In this document: positions 1 to 9,842 of the stretch, piece by piece
Position numbering within the stretch: the stretch's first letter is position 1
Layout of the letters: each line of letters starts with the position of its first letter
Position numbers and translations under genes: made by a program
The notes under the pieces: model-generated
What the model was told of the DNA's origin: nothing
What the model saw: the letters and a program-made list of their open reading frames with translations, nothing else
Database searches by the model: none
Assembly (NCBI GenBank): GCA_033558025.1
Contig: JAUCEF010000014.1
Location: 682,001 to 746,000, forward strand
DNA from: Phytophthora sp. 'mugwort'
Taxonomy: Eukaryota; Oomycota; Peronosporomycetes; Peronosporales; Peronosporaceae
DNA length: 64,000 bases
Reading direction: 5' to 3'

Positions 1-3000
1 TCTTGGGACCGCGCCCAGCCCAACCGTATTATGTGTCACAACGGTGAGATTAACACTCTTCGTGGCAATAAGAACTGGATGTACGCCCGTGGTGGCACCT
101 TGCACAGCTCGTACTTCGGCAACCGCACGTCGGACCTGCTGCCAGTGTGCTCGGACTCCAAGTCGGATTCCGGTAACTTTGACGCTGTACTGGAGATTCT
201 CACCAAGGCCAGCTCCTGCAACCGTTCGCTGCCCGAAGGTATGATGATGATGATCCCCGAGGCCTGGCAGAACGACCCGCTCATCGACCCACACAAGAAA
301 GACATGTACAAATATCAGTCGTTGCTCATGGAGCCGTGGGATGGTCCGGCTATGATGGCGTTCACGGACGGCAAGTACATTGGCGCCACGCTGGACCGCA
401 ACGGTCTGCGCCCGAGCCGTTACTACGTCACAAAGGATGACCACGTCCTTCTTTCGAGTGAAATCGGTGTGCTCGAGCACTTGCCGGAGAAGGACATCAA
501 GTACAAGCGCCGTCTGGAGCCTGGCAAGATGTTCCTGGTGGATTTCGAGCGTGGAATGATCGTGTCGGACGACGAAGTCAAGAAGTCTGTTAGTGAGAGC
601 CGCTCTTTCAAGAAGTGGCTGGATGAGAACCTCGTGTCACTCTCGGAGCTGACTGTGACCAAGAAGGAGGCCGCTCCGCAGCAGAATCGTCGTTCGAATT
701 ACGCTGAGCTTAACCGTCGTTTGAACATGTTCGGTTTCACGACTGAGACGATGGATCTGCTTATGATGCCGATGGGCATTAATGGCAAGGAACCTCTGGG
801 AAGCATGGGGAACGACGCGCCATTGGCTGTGCTATCGGAGCAACCCAAGCTGCCGTTCGAGTACTTCAAGCAGTTGTTTGCGCAGGTGACTAACCCGCCG
901 ATTGATCCCATCCGTGAGGAATTGGTTATGAGTTTAATGTGCCCTGTGGGTCCGGCCGCGAACGTCCTGGACGCGACTGCCGAGCACGCCAAACGCCTAA
1001 TGGTGGAGCACCCGGTCATGTCGAATGCTGAAATGGATGCTTTGAAGAGAACTAACAACGCTGATTGGACGCCAAAGGTTCTAGATGCCACCTTTGCCGC
1101 GGGCAGTGGCGCTCGTGGTCTTGTGGAGTCTCTGTACCGTCTCTGTGAACAAGCTACGGACGCGCTTGTGAATGAGAAGGCCCCTATTATCGTGCTTTCT
1201 GACAAGCTTGCCGGCGTTAACCGTTACCCGGTGCCGTCGCTGCTTGCTGTCGGTGCTGTGCACCAGCACCTGCTGCGTACGCAACAGCGAACGAGTGTGG
1301 CGCTCTTCACAGAGTGTGGTGATGCCAAGGAGGTGCACGACTTCTGCACCCTGTTGGGCTTTGGTGCTGATGCCATCAGCCCCCACATGGCGGAGATGGC
1401 TCTGAAGAAAATGAACGACGAAGGTCTGCTGTATGCACACTCCAAGAACGAGATGACGAACTCTGAAGTCTTCGACAAATACCGCGCTGCTGTGGGCAAG
1501 GGAATTCTCAAGGTCATGTCGAAGATGGGTATCTCGACGCTGCAGTCGTACAAGGGCGCTCAAGTGTTTGAAGCTGTGGGTCTGGGCGATGACATTATCA
1601 GCATGTGCTTCGAAGGCACAAACTCGCGTATTCAAGGCACGGATTTCGAGGCCCTGTACACTGATATCTCTCGCTTCCACGAGGCAGGCTACCCGCTGCA
1701 CTCGGATATGCTGCCTCTGATCCGTAATCCGGGCAGCTATCACTTCCGTAACAACTCGGAGATCCACTACAACTCGCCGAAGAACATTGTGGCTCTGCAG
1801 CGTGCTGCACGTGAGAACTCGCGCGAGGCCTACGCCCAGTACGTCGAGGAGACGAACGAGCTGTGCAAGCGGGTGAATCTTCGTGGTCTTCTGGACTTCA
1901 AATTCGTCGACGAGGACAAGATGCCGAAACTGGAGGAGATGGAGAGTGTGGCTGACATTGTTAAGCGTTTCAACACGGGTGCCATGAGTCTGGGCAGTAT
2001 CTCGCAAGAGACCCATGAGGCTTTGGCTGTTGCGATGAACACGATCGGTGGACGCAGCAACACAGGTGAGGGTGGTGAAGACGTCAAGCGTTTCACGAAG
2101 CCTGGCGGCCCGCCCAATCTCCGTCGCTCGGCTATCAAGCAGGTGGCTTCAGGCCGGTTCGGTGTGACCATGAATTACCTGACAAATGCCGACCAGCTGC
2201 AGATCAAAATGGCCCAGGGTGCTAAGCCTGGTGAGGGTGGTGAGCTGCCCGGCCACAAGGTGAGCGACTACATTGGCTCGATGCGTCACACGACGCCTGG
2301 CGTGGGTCTGATTTCACCGCCGCCCCACCACGACATTTACTCGATTGAAGACTTGGCTCAGCTGATTCACGACCTGAAGCACTCGAACCCGTCAGCTGAG
2401 GTTTCGGTGAAGCTGGTGTCTGAGGTCGGTGTCGGCGTTGTGGCTGCTGGTGTTGCCAAGGCCAAGTCAGACCACATTACCGTATCGGGCCATGATGGTG
2501 GCACTGGTGCGTCTTCGTGGACTGGTGTGAAGAACGGTGGACTTCCGTGGGAGTTGGGTCTTGCTGAGACGCAGCAGACGTTGGTACTGAACGACTTGCG
2601 CTCGCGCGTGAAGCTGCAGACCGATGGACAACTCAAGACTGGCCGCGATGTCATGGTTGCTGCTCTTCTTGGTGCTGAGGAGTTTGGCTTTGCTACGGGC
2701 CCCCTCATTGCTCTAGGCTGCATTATGATGCGCAAGTGCCACCTGAACACTTGCCCCGTTGGTGTTGCTACGCAGGACTCGGAGCTGCGTAAGAAGTTCC
2801 AGGGCCAGCCCGAGCACGTGGTAAACTTTATGTTTATGCTGGCTGAGGAAGTGCAGGACTACATGCGCCGTCTGGGTTTCCGCAAGTTGGATGACCTCAT
2901 CGGTCGCGCCGATCTGCTGAAGGTGAACCAAGGCGCGCTCCACTACAAGAGCCGCAAGCTGGACCTGTCTCCGCTTCTAATCAACGCCAGCACGCTGAAT

Positions 3001-3891
3001 GAGGGCGCTGGTGTGAAGAAGGAGATTGAGCAAGAACATGGGGTCGAGAAGTGTATTGACATGCGCCTGATCGAAAAAGCCAAGGTTGCCCTTGAGAACA
3101 AGACCCCCGTTGTGATTGAGGACATTGCCACTAATCTGGACCGTACGCTTGGCGCCACGCTGTCGCACGAGATTTGCAAGCGTTACGGCGAGGAAGGTCT
3201 CTCCAACGGCACGATCCACTTGAAGCTCCAGGGACATGGTGGCCAGAGTCTGGCGTTCGGTCTGGCTAATGGTGTGCGTCTCGACCTGGAGGGCGACTCC
3301 AACGACTACGTCGGCAAGGCTCTGTCTGGCGGTGAGGTCTCGGTGTATCCGAGTCCGGACTTCTCGGAGCGCGCGAACCCCGAGAACGTGATTGTCGGTA
3401 ACGCCGTACTGTACGGTGCTACTAGCGGTGAGGCCTTCTTCTCGGGCAAGGCTGGTGAGCGCTTTTGTGTGCGTAATTCTGGGGTTAAGGCTGTCGTTGA
3501 AGGCGTGGGTGATCATGGTTGTGAGTATATGACGGGCGGTCGCGTGGTCGTGTTGGGCTCGACTGGCCGGAACTTTGCCGCGGGTATGTCGGGTGGTATC
3601 GCTTACATCTTTGACGAGGACAAGACGTTCCAGAAGAAGTGCAACATGGGCATGGTTGGCGTTGGTCCACTGACTGAGACGGCGTCGGACGCCGAGATCC
3701 AAGAGGTGAAGGCACTCATCACCAAGCATCTGGAGCGCACGCAGTCGCCCAAGGCACAGAAGGTGCTGGACAACTGGGACGCGTCGGTGCACAAGTTCAT
3801 GCGCGTGATGCCGTCCGACTACGAGCGGGTGCTGCTTCAGGACGCGGCGGTCGTCAAAGAGATCAAGAAGTCGGCTTCCGCTTCTGCCTAA
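1..3891 (+). CDS. Glutamate synthase (GOGAT), large-subunit type, 5' partial
   Basis: The reading frame is open from base 1 and ends at TAA 3889-3891, giving 1296 visible residues; the N-terminal nucleophile Cys lies outside the window. Visible in order: the rest of the class II glutamine amidotransferase domain (MCHNGEINTLRGN at residues 11-23), the central domain, the FMN-binding synthase domain from about residue 640 (MSLGSISQETHEA; GGTGASSW), a 3Fe-4S cysteine set C907-x5-C913-x4-C918, and the GXGXG beta-helix domain at about 1067-1210. The enzyme makes two glutamates from glutamine and 2-oxoglutarate. The protein stops about 30 residues past the usual end of the alpha subunit; no FAD/NADPH beta-type domain follows in frame or in the next 600 bases. 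It could be a ferredoxin-type enzyme or use a separate small subunit. No intron is apparent in the visible part. Confidence 0.95.
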   Translation, partial: SWDRAQPNRIMCHNGEINTLRGNKNWMYARGGTLHSSYFGNRTSDLLPVCSDSKSDSGNFDAVLEILTKASSCNRSLPEGMMMMIPEAWQNDPLIDPHKKDMYKYQSLLMEPWDGPAMMAFTDGKYIGATLDRNGLRPSRYYVTKDDHVLLSSEIGVLEHLPEKDIKYKRRLEPGKMFLVDFERGMIVSDDEVKKSVSESRSFKKWLDENLVSLSELTVTKKEAAPQQNRRSNYAELNRRLNMFGFTTETMDLLMMPMGINGKEPLGSMGNDAPLAVLSEQPKLPFEYFKQLFAQVTNPPIDPIREELVMSLMCPVGPAANVLDATAEHAKRLMVEHPVMSNAEMDALKRTNNADWTPKVLDATFAAGSGARGLVESLYRLCEQATDALVNEKAPIIVLSDKLAGVNRYPVPSLLAVGAVHQHLLRTQQRTSVALFTECGDAKEVHDFCTLLGFGADAISPHMAEMALKKMNDEGLLYAHSKNEMTNSEVFDKYRAAVGKGILKVMSKMGISTLQSYKGAQVFEAVGLGDDIISMCFEGTNSRIQGTDFEALYTDISRFHEAGYPLHSDMLPLIRNPGSYHFRNNSEIHYNSPKNIVALQRAARENSREAYAQYVEETNELCKRVNLRGLLDFKFVDEDKMPKLEEMESVADIVKRFNTGAMSLGSISQETHEALAVAMNTIGGRSNTGEGGEDVKRFTKPGGPPNLRRSAIKQVASGRFGVTMNYLTNADQLQIKMAQGAKPGEGGELPGHKVSDYIGSMRHTTPGVGLISPPPHHDIYSIEDLAQLIHDLKHSNPSAEVSVKLVSEVGVGVVAAGVAKAKSDHITVSGHDGGTGASSWTGVKNGGLPWELGLAETQQTLVLNDLRSRVKLQTDGQLKTGRDVMVAALLGAEEFGFATGPLIALGCIMMRKCHLNTCPVGVATQDSELRKKFQGQPEHVVNFMFMLAEEVQDYMRRLGFRKLDDLIGRADLLKVNQGALHYKSRKLDLSPLLINASTLNEGAGVKKEIEQEHGVEKCIDMRLIEKAKVALENKTPVVIEDIATNLDRTLGATLSHEICKRYGEEGLSNGTIHLKLQGHGGQSLAFGLANGVRLDLEGDSNDYVGKALSGGEVSVYPSPDFSERANPENVIVGNAVLYGATSGEAFFSGKAGERFCVRNSGVKAVVEGVGDHGCEYMTGGRVVVLGSTGRNFAAGMSGGIAYIFDEDKTFQKKCNMGMVGVGPLTETASDAEIQEVKALITKHLERTQSPKAQKVLDNWDASVHKFMRVMPSDYERVLLQDAAVVKEIKKSASASA

Positions 3892-4515
3892 AGTTATGAT
3901 CTCTTAAGATATGTATGATGATAATGTGGACGAGTGGTAACTGCACGAAGGCGGATAATAAAAGAGGATGATGTTTAATAATAACAGCTCATAGCTGATC
4001 TGCAGATTAGCTACGATATGAGGTTACAACTTCGAAAGGCAATAATGCCTTCAAATTGTTAGCAGATTAAGCAACATCGCACACATACCGGTTGTAGTCG
4101 GTCGTCACGAAAAAATCGGACAGCAATCTTTCATGGCATCGGACCGTCCATGGGCAATATATATTCTTTTACGTGGCACTGTTTCGATGCCAGTTCGTAA
4201 GTTGTATGCTCGCCCGACCCAATTTTCCTTAGAAGCTTTAAATCAACAATAAACGAGCGGAGTGTCGTCGTACTGCTTTCCTGAAAAAGAACAACATGTA
4301 AGTACTTGTGCAATATTATTTACGGTAAAATGTAAATACAGTTCCGTAAATAGTAGGGACTTCAACTTGTTTCCGCCCTAATACAAGCCTTCAAGAACAG
4401 CGTTCTAGTAAGGTATGTAAATCCTTTACAAACGTCAAGTCTATTTTTTAGAGCCAAGGGGGGGATTTTCCGATCTTTTTTTTTGGCAAATCTGCAGCAG
4501 AATCAGACAACTAAG
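3892..4515. other. Intergenic, GOGAT 3' flank and protease 5' flank
   Basis: This stretch is AT-rich with stops in all frames. It holds the 3' UTR of the GOGAT gene and the promoter of the protease. A G7 run and a T-rich tract sit just upstream of the protease start (4458-4484). No other gene or repeat is seen. Confidence 0.6.
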
Positions 4516-5649
4516 ATGAAGCTGTTTGTCCCGCACTTCCTCGCTGCCACCGCCGGGTTCGCGTCTGCCACTGCGTTGACCACTGAGCTTCCTTCGTCAC
4601 TGAGCTCTAGCGAGCAGCAGACGTGGGAGGCCTTCGTGGACTACGCGTTGGACTTCGAGAAGGACTATCGCAACGACGCCAACGACCAGGACCTGGTGCA
4701 GCTTCGCTTCCGAGCCTTTGCGACCAACTTGGATCGCATTCAGGCGCACAACGAGGCCTACGAACGCGGAGAGCATAGCTTCACGCTTGGTCTCAATGAG
4801 CTCGCGGACCTCACGGACGCCGAGTACAAGCAGCTGCTGAGCTACCGAGCTAGGGACTCGAGGGCGTCCGAGACGTTCGTCAAGCCCGAGAACGTTGAGG
4901 ATCTGCCTGAGATTTGGGACTGGCGGGAACATGATGCGGTCACGCCCGTGAAGAATCAGGGCCAGTGCGGCTCGTGCTGGGCCTTCTCGGCTGTGGCAGC
5001 AATGGAGAGTGCCTACGCTTTGAGCACCGGCACGCTTGAGTCGTTCTCGGAGCAGGAGCTCGTGGACTGCACCCTCAATGGCATTGACACGTGCAACCAC
5101 GGAGGAGAGATGAGCGAGGGATACGAAGAGATTATTCAAAACCACGGGGGCAAGATCAACTGCGAGAAGGACTACGAATACACGGCCCAGTCCAAGGGCG
5201 TCTGCAATGCCAAGGACGACAAGGCAATTGGCCACTTTACTTCGTACGCCAACGTGACGTCTGGGGACGAAGGTGCACTGCAGGCCGCCATTGCCACGAA
5301 GGGTGTGCAGGCGGTGGCCATTGACGCGAGCAGCTTCACGTTCCAGTTGTACCGTCACGGCGTGTACAGCTGGCCGTTGTGTGGCAACGCACCGGACGCG
5401 TTGGACCACGGCGTGGCAGCGGCTGGGTACGGCGTCTACAAGAAGAAGGACTTCTGGCTTGTCAAGAACTCGTGGGGCGACTCGTGGGGCATGAATGGCT
5501 ACATCATGATGAGCCGCAACAAAGACAATCAGTGCGGAATCGCCACAGACGCCTCGTATCCGATTATGCCCAAGGAAGAGGAGATCGCTGTCGAGACCGA
5601 TGACCGCGCTATTGTCCAGGAGACGACAGAAGTGGCCAGCATCATGTAA
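4516..5649 (+). CDS. Secreted papain-family (C1A) cysteine protease
   Basis: An intronless preproprotease of 377 residues. ATG 4516 is chosen because it opens a clear signal peptide (hydrophobic stretch within residues 1-20, ending near ASATA); the frame extends upstream only to a TTG. An I29 inhibitor prodomain follows (about 35-115, ERFNIN-like LRFRAFATNLDRI). The mature protease starts near LPEIWDWREHDAVTPVKNQG. All catalytic residues are present: oxyanion Gln148 and Cys154 in QGQCGSCWAFS, His298 in LDHGVAAAGYG, and Asn318 in LVKNSWGDSWG. A short acidic tail (about 30 residues) follows the protease core. The enzyme is expected to enter the secretory pathway and be activated by prodomain removal; in oomycetes such proteases act in nutrition or at the host interface, which here is inference. 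Stop is TAA. Confidence 0.93.
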   Translation: MKLFVPHFLAATAGFASATALTTELPSSLSSSEQQTWEAFVDYALDFEKDYRNDANDQDLVQLRFRAFATNLDRIQAHNEAYERGEHSFTLGLNELADLTDAEYKQLLSYRARDSRASETFVKPENVEDLPEIWDWREHDAVTPVKNQGQCGSCWAFSAVAAMESAYALSTGTLESFSEQELVDCTLNGIDTCNHGGEMSEGYEEIIQNHGGKINCEKDYEYTAQSKGVCNAKDDKAIGHFTSYANVTSGDEGALQAAIATKGVQAVAIDASSFTFQLYRHGVYSWPLCGNAPDALDHGVAAAGYGVYKKKDFWLVKNSWGDSWGMNGYIMMSRNKDNQCGIATDASYPIMPKEEEIAVETDDRAIVQETTEVASIM

Positions 5650-6402
5650 GACAACGCGGCGCAGGTACGAAGCTGCCTCGCTACAGGGGAATGCACGAAA
5701 GGTGTGATAGCCGTCCTCCCTGCTGCTGTTACGAATACACACGGTTGTATCGCTACTTGCCGACCTTTGTCACCTTGCTGTTTGTTTGTTGCTTAGTAAC
5801 CGAGGCAGGCCTGCTCTCATAGACGCCGCCACACCACTCAAGTCCTCGCAGATTAGATGCTTCAACTTGGCACTGATTTCAATCTTCTCGGTCGATCCCG
5901 TAGCTGCTAGCCAGCAACTCGATCGCATGGTGAGCCCCAGGCGCCAAGACCCCAGATGCCCTCCCGCCAAACCTGTAATGATGCGGTCTTGCTTGTGGTA
6001 GTAGTACAGTTTACAGTACGGTGCCGTACTGTACTGTACTTACAAGTCGGTGTAAGTTACACCGACTGATACACGTCGCAGAAATTCATAGCTGGGTCAA
6101 ATGATGACGAAAGAAGGGCATCATACCCTACCCGCTTATTCTCGAATATGTCGTAATCTACTCAAAGATTGCTGCAGTGTATCCACATGCCCATTTTGCA
6201 GTCTCAAAAATCCACCTAAGGCACTTAATATTTTTGGTTTCTAAATGTACGTTACAGTAAGTCTAGAAGTCGACTGTACAGCAGGTACAGCTTATATTAC
6301 GCTGCGTGGTATTTTTATATATGCCTTAGTTGCACTCGTGTTCTTGCTTGTGTCGGAGATGGTTGGCCGCATCCACCATGACCATAACTATAACCGGGTG
6401 TA
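5650..6402. other. Non-coding stretch with two adjacent palindromes
   Basis: No convincing coding frame. The stretch holds two back-to-back perfect palindromes at 6013-6067, listed separately. Otherwise the bases are unremarkable and AT-rich. Confidence 0.5.
6013..6067. repeat. Two adjacent perfect hairpins
   Basis: The first hairpin pairs ACAGTACGG (6013-6021) with CCGTACTGT (6024-6032) across a 2-base loop. The second pairs AGTCGGTGTAA (6045-6055) with TTACACCGACT (6057-6067) across one base. They lie 12 bases apart. Such near-perfect short-loop stems can be ends of a short inverted-repeat element or a transcription terminator; no larger element was delimited. Confidence 0.7.
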
Positions 6403-6640
6403 TTAGTCATCATAACCGAAAGGCTGGCCGTTGTCGTCTCCTCCAACGCCGTAGCCAAACCCATTGCCTAAGTCGTAGTTGTTAATGTAGAACCGTAGCC
6501 CGGGTGCCAGCCGCCGTAGTCATATGCGCCACATCACTGTGGCTGTGCTTACCATCGTGGTCGTCACTGTCGTTGCCCCTCTCTTTCCATAGTGCTCCTT
6601 GTACCCTACGCCTCGTTCGGCTCGGCAGATCCGTTGCTAT
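6403..6640 (-). pseudogene. Gly/Tyr-rich protein remnant, frameshifted
   Basis: On the minus strand the frame ending at the stop 6403-6405 reads a Gly/Tyr/Asp-rich tail (GNGFGYGVGGDDNG, then QPFGYDD). Just upstream another frame reads HSHSDVAH and a third reads DYGGWHPGYG, so at least two frameshifts break it. The composition resembles the Tyr/Gly-rich cell-surface type proteins seen at 7 kb and at the window end. It lies divergent to the remnant at 6991-7591. No intact start was found. Family assignment rests on composition only. Confidence 0.5.
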
Positions 6641-6990
6641 CAGTCTCGGTCTGTGTTGGCGTGGGAGCAGCGTCGTCCGCTTCACAATAGCTTAGCCAAT
6701 TGACACGAGTGCAGACACACCGCACTGAAAACTTAAGGTCGTGCTGCTCTGCAGGATTGCTAATGGCATTAGTTTCTTGTTTAAGTGAGCCTCACACCGT
6801 CAGAAAGTATCACTTCGGAGTATGTCGTCAATCTGTCCTCCCGATCAATGAGGTTATTATAAGATACTAATGACGGGTGACTGCGATGACCACAAGCATG
6901 ATCGTTACTGCTCGTTCTTTTATTTTTCATCTCGCCGCCCCCCTTTTGACACTCAAGAACAACTGACATTCCAATCCCCATCCGCCTCTA

Positions 6991-7591
6991 GATGCTTCCA
7001 AAATTCTCCTTATGCTGGGCCTGTGCGTCGCCAACTCGGGTCGTACAAGACTATGGACACAACCGCACAAGCACGATCAGTATCACTGGAAGAAGCACTG
7101 ACATGACAAGGGCCACTCTAACTACTGTTGCCGCCTCGAAGACAAGGACGTTAAGGCCAAAAATGCTGAGTCCTCGGAATACAGCTACAGCAAAGACGAT
7201 TATGGATGACTACGGCTATGATGACAACAGCTACGACGCGTATGCCTACAAGCACGAAGAATACAAGCACAAGGGGTACGACTGCTACAACGACGACTAC
7301 AAGGGATATGGCTACAGCTACAGTTACAAGAGCTACGGCGGGGACTACGACGACTACAACGACTACTACTACGGCCACGACAACGACTACAACAGTTGCG
7401 AAAGGGTTATGATGACAAGGCTGCTGCGTCGGGTGCTGACACTGACGCTGATGAGAAGGACTCTGCGATTGCATCTACATGCACAGATGCTGCCAACACA
7501 CAAGTAGAAACATGATAATAGCAAGGCGACGTCGTCAGATACGCCAAAGGAGGCCAAATCGGACGCCACCGACGATTCGAAGAAGAGATGA
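6991..7591 (+). pseudogene. Decayed paralogue of the Tyr/Gly-rich protein at the window end
   Basis: An apparent signal peptide (LLMLGLCVANSG) follows the ATG region at 6991. Next comes DKDVKAKNAESSEY, matching DKDVKVKYAESSDY in the gene at 63400-64000. A TGA stops that frame near 7207, and the Tyr-rich repeat continues in another frame (AYAYKHEEYKHKGYD, matching AYAYKHDDYKHKGYD). The Ser/Lys/Ala-rich tail (PKEAKSDATDDSKK) ends at TGA 7589-7591. Several frameshifts separate the parts, and the block carrying GYPSY-type repeats in the paralogue is missing. This is a non-functional duplicate of a putative secreted structural protein. Confidence 0.8.
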
Positions 7592-8536
7592 GGAGCAAGG
7601 TGTGATAAGTACTTCAAGTAGTTCACATGCGCCCGCGGAAATGTGTAGCATGGAAAAAAAAACTGGTATAGGTAGCTTCACACTGTGGATCACTGTCTTT
7701 ACTCGAAAATGGCACCGGTCTTAGCGATGAAGTGGCTGACGCGCAAAGCTTAAGGAGCTCGAGCGACACAATTTCAGGGCATTAAGCTTGCCCGCACCGG
7801 TATCACTGTTTTTAAAATGGGTCCGGCTGATCATGTCAGCCCATTTAATTAGTACTTGGTCCGGCCATGCACGGATGGCCCAAACTTGACCATACAATCA
7901 CCAAGATCGATTCTGAACTTAGCGCTCGGACTTCAAGCGTCCGATCGTAATTGACACCAGGTTTGGACTCCACGATAGGAGCAGCGAAGCACAAATAGCA
8001 AGTCCTTGTGCCGTGGCACAGCAGCGGGCGTTTGCTATCGGAGCTACTGGGCCCGCAAACCATGCTGAGCAAGTTACAACAATTCAGTTCCCGTCCCCCA
8101 GCTGCCCAACTTCAAGGCGCGTCATTGGAGGTCAATGACGTCGCCCCTTCTTCGGCAGCCACCACGAATGACGTATCGTGTCTTTCCCCCAAGCAGCGTG
8201 CCCAAATCTGTGACGCGGATGGTTGACCTTCACCAGGATTGGATAAAAAGCATTACGCTGGCGACTGCTGATTCGCCAAGTACTAAAATGAAAGGTATCA
8301 CTGGTCAAAATCCGGCAGCAGGGCAGTGACGGGACGACGCACGCCGCCGTCATGTCTCTCATCGTACTTAGTGGGACAACCCTCACTTTTCGTACCTCGA
8401 GGCGCTTACTCGGCATTGCCAACGAGTGGACATGTTTTCCCTCGAGCAGTTTCCTCCCTATATTCCCGTGTTGGTTCATACATTTCCCTTTTTGCCACCG
8501 GTTGTTAACTTGCCAGTCTACCAAGAGCTGCCAGCA
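7592..8536. other. Intergenic, no gene recognised
   Basis: Short open frames here show no family motif or codon bias. The last 150 bases should contain the promoter and 5' UTR of the small two-exon gene at 8537; the stretch near 8478-8500 is pyrimidine-rich with TTTCCC, as is common near oomycete transcription starts, but no exact initiator match is claimed. Confidence 0.4.
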
Positions 8537-8843
8537 ATGGAGAACCTTAGCACTAACGCTACCAGCAACAACGCCCAGCTCCAGCTCAGCTCCTTTGTGT
8601 CGCTCGATGCCGACGACGAGATGGCCCAACTCATCCTCGAGGTACGCCCGCAATAGTACAACACTGTACCTCTGCGCACATTGACGCTAACGGATCAGTT
8701 TCCCCCCTTAATCATTGCAGGAGCTTTCTTACATGCGGCGCTCGTTCACGGGCGTGGCGGCTGAGATCGCCAGCTCACCGTCCAGCGCCTCGTCCACGGG
8801 CCTCAACGCCATCTCCGAAGACGACGAAGAGGAAGAAGAGTAG
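8537..8843 (+). CDS. Small acidic two-exon protein, 75 aa, unknown function
   Basis: Exon 1 is 8537-8641 and exon 2 is 8721-8843; the 79-nt intron starts GTACG and ends TTGCAG, and splicing keeps the frame (QLILE joined to ELSYMRRSF). The 75-residue product begins MENLSTNATSN, has a central DADDEMAQLILEELSYMRR segment likely to be helical, a Ser/Ala-rich stretch, and ends in an acidic run (SEDDEEEEE). An in-frame upstream ATG at 8426 would add 37 residues rich in Pro and hydrophobics; ATG 8537 is preferred because good codon bias starts there. I do not recognise the family. The clean splice and strong codon bias in exon 2 support a real gene. Confidence 0.7.
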
Positions 8844-9842
8844 ACCGCAACAGCCAGCCAATATGTATCGATCAATAGAGAACTACGCGATGAGGGACGG
8901 GTGGATCACGTGGCCAGAACTCGCAGACCGCGTTGTTAGCGTAAGCCCTCGAGCGATCGGGGGCAGTGCGATGCGGGAAAAAAAAATTAGCACAGACATT
9001 AGTAGATTGGGGAAGCAAATTGCAACGCGTTATTTATTGGAGAACAAACGCAATTTCTTTTCTAATTTTGGTGGTGGCGATGCTCTCTTGGCTTCTTTTC
9101 GCCGTTTCTGGTGGTTGGTGCCTGTGAATAGTTTCTGGTGGTGGTCATGGATTCACTAGCTGAGTACAACGAGAGGATGGGGCGACAGCAGCCGATTTAA
9201 TGACGTATGATCCCCTGGTCTTATGACACATCGATCGTAGAAAGCTTGGTTGGTTGTTGCTATTCTCCTGCCAGTCTGACTGCAGGTTCGGCCAGCAGTC
9301 TCCCTATGCGCGAGGCTCATCTCGTTGCGATCGTCGAGCTTGCACGGGAGCCGGTTGATGCTCAAAAGTGATGGCCGATCTCCGATGCTACAAGCCCTCA
9401 ACCGGGGATGAGGTGCCTGTTAAATGTCCGAAAGCACACACCGTGCCATTGCCATGCTTTTCACCAGTGGAAGCGTCGCAGATTCCAAGGGTGGCAAACA
9501 AGGTGGATTTTCGTAAAAGCAACTTCGTTAGAGCACCTTTGAGCACATTTGACTCAAACGCCATGAGCACTTTTGAGCACCTCCAACCATTTTGATGTTG
9601 CTAAAAGGTCGGGTGCCACGGCCTACATGATACTACAGAGAAAGCTGCTTTGCCTGCTATCCTAATAGGCTATCTATCACCCTGCTAACCCAACCACTGT
9701 AAAGCCTAAGCCCGCGCATTGTGCTCCAGTATCCGGATACGGTTAGGTAAAAGCTGCCTTTTCAAGCAACTTATGAGTTAAGGGTGTCCTGCCAAAGTAC
9801 GGTCTCATCTGATTCGCACAAGCAAATAATTCTTCTCTTGTC
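8844..9842. other. Intergenic, no gene recognised
   Basis: About 1 kb without a supported gene. The 3' flank of the small acidic gene and the 5' flank of the PLAC8 gene lie here. Short frames at 8863-9159 and 9368-9595 lack bias or motifs. Confidence 0.4.

Noticed and set aside
1081..2016. 311-residue minus-strand frame inside the GOGAT gene
   Set aside because: The antisense open frame is a by-product of GC-biased codons; the plus strand encodes conserved GOGAT motifs throughout.
4597..5742. 381-residue minus-strand frame opposite the protease
   Set aside because: It has no motifs and mirrors the codon bias of the papain-type gene on the other strand.
7151..7474. Long minus-strand Val/Ala-rich frame
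   Set aside because: It is the antisense shadow of the Tyr codon repeats (TAC read as GTA) of the decayed plus-strand gene.
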